Below are positions 1-6,303 of a stretch of 9,592 nucleotides of DNA, piece after piece. The DNA lies in NCBI GenBank assembly GCA_964430915.1, contig CAYSHT010000083.1, positions 1 to 9,592 on the forward strand, read 5' to 3'. How positions within the stretch are numbered: position 1 is the stretch's first letter; each line of letters begins with the position of its first letter. Source of the stretch: JAFGBH01 sp964430915 (GTDB lineage: Bacteria; Desulfobacterota; Syntrophia; Syntrophales; UBA2210). Under the pieces are notes generated by a model. That model did not search any database. It was not told the origin of the DNA and saw nothing but the letters and a program-made list of their open reading frames with translations. The position numbers and the translations under genes are program-made.

Positions 1-43
1 CTCGCAGGTGGCTTATTATACGATTCACAGCGCTTGACGGTTT

Positions 44-508
44 TTAACGTGGTTTTAAGATAGTGACCTTCAGGTATTTTCTCCCCCATTTCATGGCGTC
101 TTTGTGGCTGGGAAAGAATACATCGATGTGTTCTCCCTTGATGGCACTTCCCACGTCGTGGACCTCTCCCCATCCGTAGCCGGGTACGTACATCTTGGTG
201 CCGAAGGGGTACTTTCGGATGTCCGCGGCGATGGTCCCCTTTTTTGCCTTTGTCCCGTCAGCTGTAATTCCCACCCGCTTTCTCTTTCCCTTCAGCGGTC
301 CGTAAGCATAAACGGGAGGACCAATGCAGCCGTATTTTCTCTTCCAGCCGCAGGATTTCTTGCCCGCATCATAGGCGGTGACGAGCATCTTTCGGACTTC
401 CCTTTTGTAGCCTCTTTCCTTGGGGAAGAGGCAGCATCCGTTGAGCAGGAAAAGCCCCATTCCCAAAATGAGCAAGGAGGCAAGGATTTTTGTTGTGAGT
501 CTAGGCAT
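44..508 (-). CDS. 3D-domain lipoprotein (MltA C-terminal/YuiC-like fold)
   Basis: Starting at ATG 508, the protein has a lipoprotein signal: a short basic start (MPRLTTK), a hydrophobic stretch and a lipobox LLNGC, so it should be lipid-anchored on the periplasmic side. The rest matches the 3D domain, named for three conserved aspartates and shared with the C-terminus of lytic transglycosylase MltA. All three are visible: AADIRKYPFG, HDVGSAIKG and HIDVFF, together with the TADGT motif and the DAMKWG segment that closes the fold. Three cysteines lie in an insert before TADGT. Family knowledge suggests peptidoglycan binding or cleavage; activity here is inferred. The frame stays open upstream to ATG 559, but that start adds 17 residues ahead of the signal peptide. 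Neither start has a good ribosome-binding site, so the start is uncertain. It lies about 100 bases downstream of dctM on the same strand and may be the last gene of that transcript. Confidence 0.8.
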   Translation of the reverse strand: MPRLTTKILASLLILGMGLFLLNGCCLFPKERGYKREVRKMLVTAYDAGKKSCGWKRKYGCIGPPVYAYGPLKGKRKRVGITADGTKAKKGTIAADIRKYPFGTKMYVPGYGWGEVHDVGSAIKGEHIDVFFPSHKDAMKWGRKYLKVTILKPR

Positions 509-612
509 AGTCGCTTGCGCTCGTCGGGTGAGTTGCGTAACGCTATCACAGCAACCCATTCTCTTTCAAGGCAAAATGGGGTCTCCCGCTTCGCGCCGTG
601 GCGACGGTCCCT

Positions 613-1911
613 TTACATGAGGCCGGGTAAAAAGAGCGCGATCTGGGGAAAGGGGATCAGAAGGAGCGTGCCTATGATGAGGGCCAGAAGGAGTGGCAAC
701 ACTCCCTTGAAAATGGTCTCAAGGGGAACGTCTCTCGCCACGCCGCTTACGACGTACACATTGATGCCCATCGGTGGTGTGATAACGCCGATCTGGGTTA
801 TAAGAACGATCACGACCCCGAACCAGATAGGATCGTAGCCGAGAAAGGTAATCACGGGATAAAAAATGGGAACCGTGAGCATTATGAGCGCGAGTGAATC
901 GATAAAACACCCCCCGATGAGATAGACAAAGATGATGAAGAGCATGATGACAAAATCGGGCAGGTCAAGGGTCGATATCCAGTTCGCGATATCGAAGGGG
1001 ATTCTCGATACGGCGAGGAAATGTCCGAAGATCGTCGCCCCGGCGACGATGACAAGGATCATGCAGGAGAGCCTCGTTGTTTCGACGAGGGAAGTGATAA
1101 ATCCTTTCCAGCTCAGGTTTCGTCTGGCCACGGCCAGGATAAGTGTACCAAAGGCGCCGACGGCCCCCGCTTCCGTGGGTGTGAAAAATCCAACAAAAAG
1201 CCCCCCCATGATAATTATAAAGAGGATAAGTGTTTCGACGAGGCCGGAGAGGGACTCCATTTTTTCCCTGAAGGGGGCCTTCGGTCCCCGGGGGCCGAGG
1301 TCGGGTCGGAGTGTCGTCCATATGACGATCGTCAATACGAAAAGGGCGGTGAGCAGGATGCCCGGCAAAACTCCCGCGACGAAGAGCTTGCCGATCGATT
1401 GTTCGGTCAGGATACCGTAGACGATGAATATTATGCTTGGCGGGATGAGAATACCGAGACTTCCCCCCGCTGCCACGACACCGGTAGCAAGTTCGGGTTT
1501 GTAGTTGTATCGCTTCATCTCCGGGAGGGCTACCGCTGCCATGGTAGCGGCCGTTGCATTGGTGGAACCGCAGATTGCGGCGAATCCGGCGCATGCTCCT
1601 ATGGTGGCGATGGCGAGTCCCCCCGGCCAGTGACCGATGAATTTGTATGCCGCGTCAAAGAGCCGTTTGCTGATGCCAGAATGGTAGGCAAGTTGTCCCA
1701 TGAGCACGAAAAGGGGTATGACCGTCAGATTGTAGGAACCGAAGACGGAGTAGATGTCTTTGGCGATGAGGTTCATCGATGCGTCGAAGGAAACGAGGGT
1801 GCCGAAACCGATAAATCCGATGATGGCCATCACAAAACCGACAGGCATGCGCGAAAATATGAAGAGAAAGAGGGCTATGATCCCGATAATACCCGTAACG
1901 GTTGGACTCAT
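613..1911 (-). CDS. dctM: TRAP transporter large permease (DctM)
   Basis: This 432-residue, very hydrophobic protein is the ion-coupled transport channel of a tripartite ATP-independent periplasmic transporter in the inner membrane. The length is usual for DctM, and it should have about 12-13 membrane segments. Family-typical stretches are GSLGILIPPS (residues 150-159), FFTPTEAGAVGA (242-253), the FIDSLALIMLTVPI segment (about 336-349) and ITPPMGINVYVVSG (377-390). The GSLGILIPPS and ITPPMG loops are the repeated hairpin signatures of the ion-transporter fold. Its ATG overlaps the stop of dctQ in ATGA (1911-1908), so the two permease subunits are translationally coupled. It works with DctQ and with the solute receptor DctP encoded upstream. 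The substrate cannot be read from the permease. Confidence 0.96.
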   Translation of the reverse strand: MSPTVTGIIGIIALFLFIFSRMPVGFVMAIIGFIGFGTLVSFDASMNLIAKDIYSVFGSYNLTVIPLFVLMGQLAYHSGISKRLFDAAYKFIGHWPGGLAIATIGACAGFAAICGSTNATAATMAAVALPEMKRYNYKPELATGVVAAGGSLGILIPPSIIFIVYGILTEQSIGKLFVAGVLPGILLTALFVLTIVIWTTLRPDLGPRGPKAPFREKMESLSGLVETLILFIIIMGGLFVGFFTPTEAGAVGAFGTLILAVARRNLSWKGFITSLVETTRLSCMILVIVAGATIFGHFLAVSRIPFDIANWISTLDLPDFVIMLFIIFVYLIGGCFIDSLALIMLTVPIFYPVITFLGYDPIWFGVVIVLITQIGVITPPMGINVYVVSGVARDVPLETIFKGVLPLLLALIIGTLLLIPFPQIALFLPGLM

Positions 1912-2393
1912 TGTAGACGTAACCTTCGTATCGATTTGTAGAGGTCAAGAGCGAGGACGAAACAGACCAGCCCGCATCCGGCGGAGATGCCGAAGACAAA
2001 GGGATGAATCGGTATCTGAACCGTCAGAGACACCTCTTTTGATGTTCTCAGGTCTACTGCATAGAGCGCACTCTGCCATGTGATGATTGCAAAGAGTATA
2101 AGTGCCAGAAAAGTGTTGACGGCATCAATACTGTTTTGCGTCCTTCTGCCAAATTTCGAGACGATAAATTCAACAGCAATATGTCCCTTTTTTGCCGTCG
2201 TGTAGGCAAGAGAAAAGGAAATGACTACCGTACCTAAAAGTCCCACGATTTCATAGGTGCCCGGTATGGGATGACGAAAAAAGCGGAGCACCACATCGCA
2301 GCAGGTGAGGACCATCATGATGACAAGGGCACCGGCAGCCACCCAGTTGAAAAGATCGGCTGTCGAGAGTATCTGCTTTTCCGGATTGACCAT
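1908..2393 (-). CDS. dctQ: TRAP transporter small permease (DctQ)
   Basis: This is the small four-helix membrane subunit that partners DctM. From ATG 2393 it has 161 residues. Hydrophobic segments lie near residues 14-37, 46-66, 91-113 and 131-151. The family-typical E48 and the KKGHIAVE stretch (about residues 68-75) are present. I chose ATG 2393 because GAGGA lies just upstream. The in-frame ATG at 2429 would add 12 residues encoded by the arm of the inverted repeat at 2410-2464, which looks like a hairpin and not coding sequence. The gene overlaps dctM by four bases and follows dctP on the same strand, in the usual P-Q-M order. Confidence 0.92.
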   Translation of the reverse strand: MVNPEKQILSTADLFNWVAAGALVIMMVLTCCDVVLRFFRHPIPGTYEIVGLLGTVVISFSLAYTTAKKGHIAVEFIVSKFGRRTQNSIDAVNTFLALILFAIITWQSALYAVDLRTSKEVSLTVQIPIHPFVFGISAGCGLVCFVLALDLYKSIRRLRLQ

Positions 2394-2409
2394 TGTTCCT
2401 CGCCTTACG

Positions 2410-2464
2410 AAAGGCACAAAGGCACACAATACGATTGATTCTTTTGTTGTGCCTCTGCGCCTTT
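2410..2464 (-). repeat. Intercistronic imperfect inverted repeat between dctP and dctQ
   Basis: The arms 2410-2429 and 2444-2464 pair over about 20 bases around a 14-base loop. The left arm contains a short tandem (AAGGCACA repeated with a one-base spacer). Two non-Watson-Crick positions are A/C on the plus strand, which become U.G wobbles in RNA made from the minus strand, the strand carrying the TRAP genes. The hairpin ends about 17 bases before the dctQ start and sits next to its ribosome-binding site. It could protect the dctP mRNA, lower dctQM expression relative to dctP, or be a dispersed palindromic repeat. Which of these applies is inference. Confidence 0.6.
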
Positions 2465-2528
2465 ATTGTTTTATGCCTGCAAAATCACCCTGTTCGTATC
2501 AGGCTTCTTGATTCTAAATAAAACTAAA

Positions 2529-3428
2529 CTATTTGCAGCTCTTCTCGATAAGGGCTTTCACTGTTGCTACCGCNNNNNNNNNNNNNNNNNNNNNNNNNNN
2601 NNNNNNNNNNNNNNNNNNNNNNNNNNNNNNNNNNNNNNNNNNNNNNNNNNNNNNNNNNNNNNNNNNNNNNNNNGGAAGGGCATTCCATTTGTCGAGGTTT
2701 ATCACCACAAACATTCCGGTTGTGTATCCCACACCCTTGCAATCGGTCGTGTATTTTACAACTTCAGCCTGTTTCCACCCTTTCAACGTTTCTATGGGCG
2801 TAAAGGTCCCCTCGACGACTCCCTTCTGAAGGGCCTCATACGTTGCAGGCTGCGGCATTGCAACGGGAACGCCGCCCAGCGCTTTGGTGACCTTCGCGCT
2901 CAATCCCGTGGATCGTATCTTCATGCCCTTCAGGTCTTCCAGGGTAGCGACGGGCTTTTTTGTGTGGAGTAGCCCCGGTCCATGGGCATGGATATAGAGC
3001 ACCTTTACATCGTCCAGTTCCTTCGGCTTCATCACCTTGAAAAACTCAGTTGCCACCCTTGTGGCGACTTTTCCGCTCGGGTACCCGTGGGGAAGATCAA
3101 TCGCTTCCATGACGGGGAACCGTCCCCTCGTGTAGGCAAAGCATGACATTCCTATGTCTGAAATACCCTTAACTACCCCGTCGTAACACTGATTTGCCTT
3201 GGTCAGTGTGCCACCAGGGAAAATGGTGATTTTGACTTGGCCCTCGGTGCGTTTTTCAACTTCCTCGGCCCAGGATACCCCCGCCTTGCATTGGCCGTGG
3301 GTGGGTGGGAAAAAGATGCTGTACGTGAGTGATGTTGTCTTTCCCCCTGCAGCGGCCACATTCAGGGGCATGCAAAGAGCTATCGAAACTATTCCTATTA
3401 GAGTCATCAACAATAAATTCCTCTTCAT
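2529..3428 (-). CDS. dctP: TRAP solute-binding protein (DctP family), interrupted by an assembly gap
   Basis: This is the periplasmic receptor that captures the solute and delivers it to DctQM. A signal peptide is clear (MKRNLLL start, hydrophobic core, AAA cleavage region near residue 27). The mature part has typical DctP features: WAEEVEKRTEGQVKITIFPG (53-72), the GVVKGISDIG segment (84-93), GMKIRSTG with R172 as the likely carboxylate-binding arginine, and ATYEALQKGVVEG (195-207). ATG 3428 has a strong AAAGGAGG site. After residue 251 the gene runs into 100 N. Only 14 residues and a TAG follow, so the usual C-terminal helices are mostly missing, and the true gap is probably longer than 100 bases because DctP proteins are generally about 330-340 residues. 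The frame across the gap cannot be verified. The substrate is unknown; an organic acid is the family expectation. Confidence 0.9.
   Translation of the reverse strand: MKRNLLLMTLIGIVSIALCMPLNVAAAGGKTTSLTYSIFFPPTHGQCKAGVSWAEEVEKRTEGQVKITIFPGGTLTKANQCYDGVVKGISDIGMSCFAYTRGRFPVMEAIDLPHGYPSGKVATRVATEFFKVMKPKELDDVKVLYIHAHGPGLLHTKKPVATLEDLKGMKIRSTGLSAKVTKALGGVPVAMPQPATYEALQKGVVEGTFTPIETLKGWKQAEVVKYTTDCKGVGYTTGMFVVINLDKWNALXXXXXXXXXXXXXXXXXXXXXXXXXXXXXXXXXXAVATVKALIEKSCK
2574..2673. other. Assembly gap (100 N)
   Basis: Exactly 100 undetermined bases lie inside the 3' part of dctP. The round number suggests a placeholder and not a measured length. Any protein translation across it is artificial. Confidence 0.99.
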
Positions 3429-3442
3429 GGTTTCCTCCTTTA

Positions 3443-3487
3443 TGCTATTGATAGCAGAGGGCTCTTTCTCGCTTATTAAGAAAGCCC
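3443..3487 (-). promoter_or_regulatory. Two adjacent dyads just upstream of the dctP ribosome-binding site
   Basis: 3459-3487 is a dyad with GGGCT/AGCCC-type outer arms, inner TTTCT/AGAAA pairing and one bulged base. 3443-3456 is a perfect TGCTAT-CA-ATAGCA palindrome on the minus strand. The second abuts the AAAGGAGG site at about 3433-3440. They may form RNA hairpins that affect dctP translation or mRNA life, or the palindrome may bind a protein. The pairing is visible; the function is inference. Confidence 0.3.
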
Positions 3488-3516
3488 AATTCTTATCTTG
3501 TGATTCGAAAAGCTAA

Positions 3517-3571
3517 ACGGGAAAAAAGATTGGAAAGCCTGCATGACCGCCCTTAAGGACGGACTGCAGGC
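3517..3571 (-). terminator. Hairpin with T-rich tail in the dctP leader (candidate attenuator)
   Basis: The imperfect palindrome 3537-3571 has 7-base outer arms (GCCTGCA/TGCAGGC) and an 8-base inner stem (CCGTCCTT/AAGGGCGG on the minus strand) with one wobble that is G.U only in minus-strand RNA. On that strand it is followed by TTTCCAATCTTTTTT. The main T-run starts about nine bases after the stem, farther than in an ideal intrinsic terminator. Alternatives are a conditional terminator, an mRNA-stabilising hairpin or a regulator binding site. Confidence 0.35.
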
Positions 3572-3572
3572 A

Positions 3573-3635
3573 TCAATACATGTAGATGAAATAATAGGAA
3601 GGGTTTGAAAAAAAGTTTGCAAGAAGTTTCTTCAT
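3573..3635 (-). CDS. Candidate Phe/Tyr-rich leader peptide upstream of dctP
   Basis: ATG 3635 opens a 20-codon frame ending in TGA at 3573 and encoding MKKLLANFFSNPSYYFIYMY. Seven of 20 residues are aromatic, with four Tyr and one Phe in the last seven codons. The stop lies one base from the hairpin at 3571-3537, which has a T-rich tail. That is the arrangement of an amino-acid attenuator, in which ribosome stalling at control codons decides transcription readthrough. Against it, no good ribosome-binding site precedes the ATG (only GGA 12 bases away), the region is AT-rich so TTT and TAT codons can arise by chance, and no clear anti-terminator pairing was found. Treat it as a hypothesis. Confidence 0.25.
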   Translation of the reverse strand: MKKLLANFFSNPSYYFIYMY

Positions 3636-3672
3636 ATACGTAACGTGTCCGATCAATGAAAGTTAGCGATAA

Positions 3673-3701
3673 CATTTATTTTATTTTTTTCACTCTGTCA
3701 A
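3673..3701 (-). promoter_or_regulatory. Candidate promoter of the TRAP operon
   Basis: On the minus strand a perfect -35 box TTGACA (3701-3696) is followed after 17 bases by TAAATG (3678-3673), only a half-match to TATAAT. The spacer is A-rich. Transcription would start near 3666, about 240 bases before the dctP ATG and about 30 before the Phe/Tyr-rich mini-ORF. The -35 is good and the -10 is weak. Confidence 0.35.
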
Positions 3702-3892
3702 GCATAATTTTCCGGCACCGGGTCACTTCGTTCCTCCCCGGAGATTTTCCTAAGGTGCTCGCCTGTCCGGTGGTAAAATATTTCCCGGTCTTTCGTTGTC
3801 TTTCGCCCCATAGTGAATGTGCTTCAATTCCCCTGTGCACATGACAGAGATCTTCGCCAATAACGTTTCTTCACCGGTATTGTAATTGAAAA

Positions 3893-4198
3893 TTATTCCT
3901 TTTTCTTTGCTTTTTTAATCTCTGATTTTAATTTGTCCGCCTCGGCCTTTGCTTTTTCCAGCTCTGCATTGGCCTTGTCGAGTTCTTCCTGTTTTTGCTG
4001 CTGATCTTTCTGAAGGTCTTTCTTCTCCTGCATCTGATCCTTCATTTCATCAACACCCACATAGATTGCAAGTGCGCCTCCGAGCAGCAGGATTATGGGG
4101 ATTCCGCCCTTCAGTATCGTCAGAAACTCCGATCCCCAGGCGATAAGCCCGATAAACCCCAACACTGCCGCGATGACACCGCCAATTAGTACCTGCAT
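3893..4198 (-). CDS. Small membrane protein, two membrane segments plus charged coiled coil; MamI-like N-terminus
   Basis: This 101-residue protein has two hydrophobic segments (about residues 3-21 and 28-49) with a short link, WGSEFLTILKG, and then a strongly charged Lys/Glu/Gln-rich tail (50-101) with heptad-like spacing, almost certainly a coiled coil. ATG 4198 has a very good AGGAGG site seven bases upstream. It should be an inner-membrane hairpin with a long soluble helix. The membrane part follows the pattern I remember for magnetosome protein MamI (two helices, GL.AW after the first, then FL..G.P in the link). MamI as I recall it is shorter and lacks this tail. The match is from memory and not aligned. 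The gene is divergent from hisI and not part of a recognisable operon. No function is assigned. Confidence 0.8.
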   Translation of the reverse strand: MQVLIGGVIAAVLGFIGLIAWGSEFLTILKGGIPIILLLGGALAIYVGVDEMKDQMQEKKDLQKDQQQKQEELDKANAELEKAKAEADKLKSEIKKAKKKE

Positions 4199-4332
4199 AA
4201 TTGAACCTCCTTCTCTAAAAATAGCTGTTTTGAAGTTACTATGATCTATTTAACTTATATTGTATCTGCAACTGAAGCACATTTGCTAACATAAAAAGAA
4301 TCCATAGGCAAGTTGAAAATGAGAAAAAATAC

Positions 4333-4366
4333 TTGCTTAAAAATAAATATTACATTAGTTTACAAT
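4333..4366 (+). promoter_or_regulatory. Weak candidate promoter for the his cluster
   Basis: The very AT-rich stretch upstream of hisI offers TTGCTT (4333-4338) with TAGTTT 17 bases later, or TACAAT (4361-4366), a 5/6 match to the -10 box but without a well-placed -35. A start near 4370 would put the hairpin at 4368-4397 at the very 5' end of the mRNA. Confidence 0.25.
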
Positions 4367-4367
4367 T

Positions 4368-4397
4368 CCTTTTCTACACATTTATGTGTGGAAAAGG
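4368..4397 (+). promoter_or_regulatory. 13-base-pair hairpin overlapping a perfect Shine-Dalgarno-like sequence in the hisI leader
   Basis: The arms 4368-4380 and 4385-4397 pair at all 13 positions, one as a U.G wobble in plus-strand RNA, around the loop TTTA. The right arm ends inside AAGGAGGTGG (4394-4403), a near-perfect match to the 16S anti-Shine-Dalgarno. That site is 51 bases before the hisI ATG, too far to serve it directly. The hairpin would mask part of the site. No run of T follows, so it is not a typical terminator. Confidence 0.5.
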
Positions 4398-4455
4398 AGG
4401 TGGCCCTATTGAGATTATTGAGGCTGTCCAATTCGGCGTGGAAGGATGTAGTTGA
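4384..4455 (+). CDS. Candidate 23-residue leader ORF coupled to hisI
   Basis: ATG 4384 opens a 23-codon frame (begins MCGKGGGPIEIIEAV, ends GVEGCS) whose TGA overlaps the hisI ATG as TGATG (4453-4457), the arrangement used for coupled translation. It contains no histidine codons, so it is not a classic his attenuator peptide. No ribosome-binding site precedes it, and the AAGGAGG inside it may simply encode Lys-Gly-Gly. An alternative reading is a TTG start at 4409, eight bases after AGGAGG, giving a 19-codon frame that ends at 4468 inside hisI. It may also be non-coding. Confidence 0.25.
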   Translation: MCGKGGGPIEIIEAVQFGVEGCS

Positions 4456-4832
4456 TGGGAGAACTTAATTTTGAAAAAGGTGGGGGACTGTTACCCGCCA
4501 TTGTTCAGGACTTTGAGACAAATGAGGTATTGATGCTTGCCTACGTGAATCGGGAATCCTTTGATAAAACGGTGGAAACCGGCAAGGCGACCTACTGGAG
4601 CAGATCGAGAAATACCCTCTGGGTCAAGGGTGAAACCTCGGGTAATCTGCAGTTGGTGAAGGAGATTCGTATAGACTGCGATTCAGATACGGTGCTCTTC
4701 AAGGTGGACCAGAAGGGGGGAGCGGCCTGTCACTTGGGGTACCGGTCGTGCTTCTTTCGATCTGTGGAAGACGGAGAGACGAAGATAGTGGGTGAGAAAA
4801 TATTCGATCCGGAGGACGTATACGGAAAATGA
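4455..4832 (+). CDS. hisI: Phosphoribosyl-AMP cyclohydrolase
   Basis: This enzyme opens the purine ring of phosphoribosyl-AMP to give ProFAR, the third step of histidine synthesis, in the cytoplasm. The 125-residue protein is the single-domain HisI, without the HisE pyrophosphohydrolase half found in E. coli HisIE, so hisE must be elsewhere. The metal-site motifs are intact: DCDSD (residues 74-78) for Mg and the cysteines of ACHLGYRSC (C92, C99), which with C75 bind zinc. The conserved YWSRSRNTLWVKGETSG block precedes them. I chose ATG 4455, which has AAGGA eight bases upstream. TTG 4452 is an alternative that adds one residue, and a TAG at 4449-4451 excludes anything longer. The last four bases overlap hisG as ATGA. 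Confidence 0.96.
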   Translation: MGELNFEKGGGLLPAIVQDFETNEVLMLAYVNRESFDKTVETGKATYWSRSRNTLWVKGETSGNLQLVKEIRIDCDSDTVLFKVDQKGGAACHLGYRSCFFRSVEDGETKIVGEKIFDPEDVYGK

Positions 4833-5701
4833 AACAGTTGAAACTGGGAATACCGAAGGGAAGCCTTGAGACAAATACAATCGAGCTTTTCAAGAGAGCG
4901 GGATGGCAGATCAGGTACGATAAGAGAAGCTATTTCCCTGATATCGATGACGAAGAGATTGTCTGCTCTCTCGTGAGGGCACAGGAGATGTCGAGATATG
5001 TGGAAAACGGCACCCTCGATCTGGGACTTACGGGGAAGGATTGGATCCTGGAGAACGAATCCGATGTCGCTGTTGTCCAGGATCTCGTGTACTCAAAGGC
5101 CTCCACCAGGCAGGCGCGGTGGGTACTTGTGGTTCGAGAGGACTCTCCCGTAAAGACAATAGAGGATATGAAAGACAAGAAGATCTCGACAGAGCTGGTA
5201 AACTTTACGAGAACCTACTTCGAGAAGCTGGGTATCAATGTTCAACTGGAATTCTCCTGGGGCGCAACCGAGGCGAAGGTGGTTGAGGGACTTGTTGACG
5301 GAATCGTTGAGGTGACAGAGACGGGAAGTACGCTGAGGGCAAACAAACTCCGGATTGTCCATGAACTTATGGAAACAAATACACAACTCATCGCAAACAA
5401 GGGGGCGATGAAAAATTCCTGGAAGAAGAGGAAGATACAGCAGATCGATATGCTTCTCAAGGGCTCCCTTATGGCCGTGGGGAAGGTCGCCCTCAAGATG
5501 AATGTCTCCAAGGAGAATCTCGGAAGGGTGGTGCTTCTTCTTCCCTCTCTCAAGGCCCCCACCACATCGGAACTCTATCATGAGGAATGGTTCGCCGTGG
5601 AGGCGGTCGTTGACAGGGGAATCGTCAGGGAACTGATTCCTCTGCTTCGCGAAGCAGGTGCAGAAGGGATTATAGAATATCCCCTTAACAAAGTTCTGTA
5701 A
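4829..5701 (+). CDS. hisG: ATP phosphoribosyltransferase, long form
   Basis: This enzyme joins ATP and PRPP, the first committed step of histidine synthesis. At 290 residues it is the long form, which has its own C-terminal regulatory domain and does not need HisZ. LGIPKGSL (6-13) opens the catalytic part, GLTGKDW (66-72) follows, and the PRPP-binding signature ETGSTLRANKLRI is at 164-176. Residues from about 206 form the ACT-like domain that gives histidine feedback inhibition in this family, ending APTTSELY..EWFAVEAVV and GAEGIIEYPLNKVL. It overlaps hisI by four bases, and hisB follows after a short gap. Regulation at the enzyme level by histidine is expected from the family. Confidence 0.97.
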   Translation: MKQLKLGIPKGSLETNTIELFKRAGWQIRYDKRSYFPDIDDEEIVCSLVRAQEMSRYVENGTLDLGLTGKDWILENESDVAVVQDLVYSKASTRQARWVLVVREDSPVKTIEDMKDKKISTELVNFTRTYFEKLGINVQLEFSWGATEAKVVEGLVDGIVEVTETGSTLRANKLRIVHELMETNTQLIANKGAMKNSWKKRKIQQIDMLLKGSLMAVGKVALKMNVSKENLGRVVLLLPSLKAPTTSELYHEEWFAVEAVVDRGIVRELIPLLREAGAEGIIEYPLNKVL

Positions 5702-5715
5702 AAGGAGAGATGGTT

Positions 5716-6303
5716 ATGGCACGGAAAGGAAAAGTCTCGAGAAAGACAAAGGAAACGGATGTCCATGTCGAGGTAAACATTGACGGTGGTGGCAAGGCGG
5801 AAATCTCAACGACAATACCTTTTCTTGATCATATGCTTGAGCTCCTGGCGAAACATGGGTTCATGGATTGTACGATACGGGGGAAGGGTGATACCTCGGT
5901 GGACTACCATCATCTCGTTGAGGATGTCGGTATATCCTTGGGAGAGGCACTGAAAAAGGCCCTCGGTGACAAGGAAGGTATACGGCGTTACGGAACCGCC
6001 TCGGTACCCATGGATGAAAGTCTCTGTCGTGTGTCCATAGATATTTCAGGGAGGCCGTATCTTGTTTTTAATGCAGACTTCGGCAGTAAAAAAATCAGGG
6101 ATTTTGACCCCGATCTGTTTTTCGATTTTTTCAAGTCGCTCTCTGACTGTATGGGAATAACCTTGCATATCAACGTCATTTATGGTAGGAATCCTCACCA
6201 CATAGTTGAATCGGTCTTTAAGGCCTTTGCCCGTGCCCTTGATGTTGCCACATCGTTCGATGGTAGAATCGAGGGAGTCATGTCGACAAAGGGAAGCCTC
6301 TGA
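5716..6303 (+). CDS. hisB: Imidazoleglycerol-phosphate dehydratase
   Basis: This enzyme dehydrates imidazole glycerol phosphate to imidazole acetol phosphate, a manganese-dependent step late in histidine synthesis, and works as a large oligomer. The 195-residue protein is the single-function type, without the HisN-type phosphatase domain fused in E. coli HisB. Metal-binding motifs of both pseudo-symmetric halves are present: FLDHMLELLAKHG (36-48), YHHLVEDVG (64-72) and PHHIVESVFKAFARAL (160-175), plus the DESLCRVSIDISGRP block. AAGGAGAG at 5702-5709 is correctly spaced for ATG 5716; ATG 5710 lies against it and would add two residues. It is the last recognisable his gene here. Confidence 0.97.
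   Translation: MARKGKVSRKTKETDVHVEVNIDGGGKAEISTTIPFLDHMLELLAKHGFMDCTIRGKGDTSVDYHHLVEDVGISLGEALKKALGDKEGIRRYGTASVPMDESLCRVSIDISGRPYLVFNADFGSKKIRDFDPDLFFDFFKSLSDCMGITLHINVIYGRNPHHIVESVFKAFARALDVATSFDGRIEGVMSTKGSL

Larger units (their letters stand above)
3429..3892. other. 464-base gene-free region upstream of the TRAP operon
   Basis: No convincing protein-length gene is present on either strand. Read on the minus strand toward dctP, the region shows in order: an 8-base direct repeat GTCTTTCG with a 10-base period (3788-3795 and 3798-3805), a TTGACA box (3701-3696), a 20-codon ORF (3635-3573), a hairpin with a T-rich tail (3571-3537, tail to about 3517), a second dyad (3487-3459), a 14-base palindrome TGCTATCAATAGCA (3456-3443) and the dctP ribosome-binding site AAAGGAGG. 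It is best read as a long promoter and 5' leader. I see no terminator for the small gene ending at 3893. Confidence 0.55.

Noticed and set aside
104..1941. Long open frames on the plus strand across the 3D lipoprotein and dctM (for example 104-838 and 1021-1941)
   Set aside because: They lie antisense to clearly recognised genes, their translations are low-complexity charged or Pro/Arg-rich with no family resemblance, and they have no ribosome-binding sites.
3716..3772. CACCGG/CCGGTG inverted repeat in the GC-richer patch upstream of the TRAP promoter, considered as a structured RNA
   Set aside because: The arms are only six bases with 45 bases between, no terminator follows, and no known RNA family was recognised.
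3656..3844. 62-codon plus-strand ORF in the region upstream of dctP
   Set aside because: It has no ribosome-binding site, an unconvincing composition and no recognisable features, and it overlaps the candidate promoter of the opposite strand.
4233..4256. AAGTTA/TAACTT dyad upstream of the small membrane protein gene
   Set aside because: Six-base arms with a 12-base spacer in AT-rich DNA are expected by chance, and no promoter could be aligned with it.
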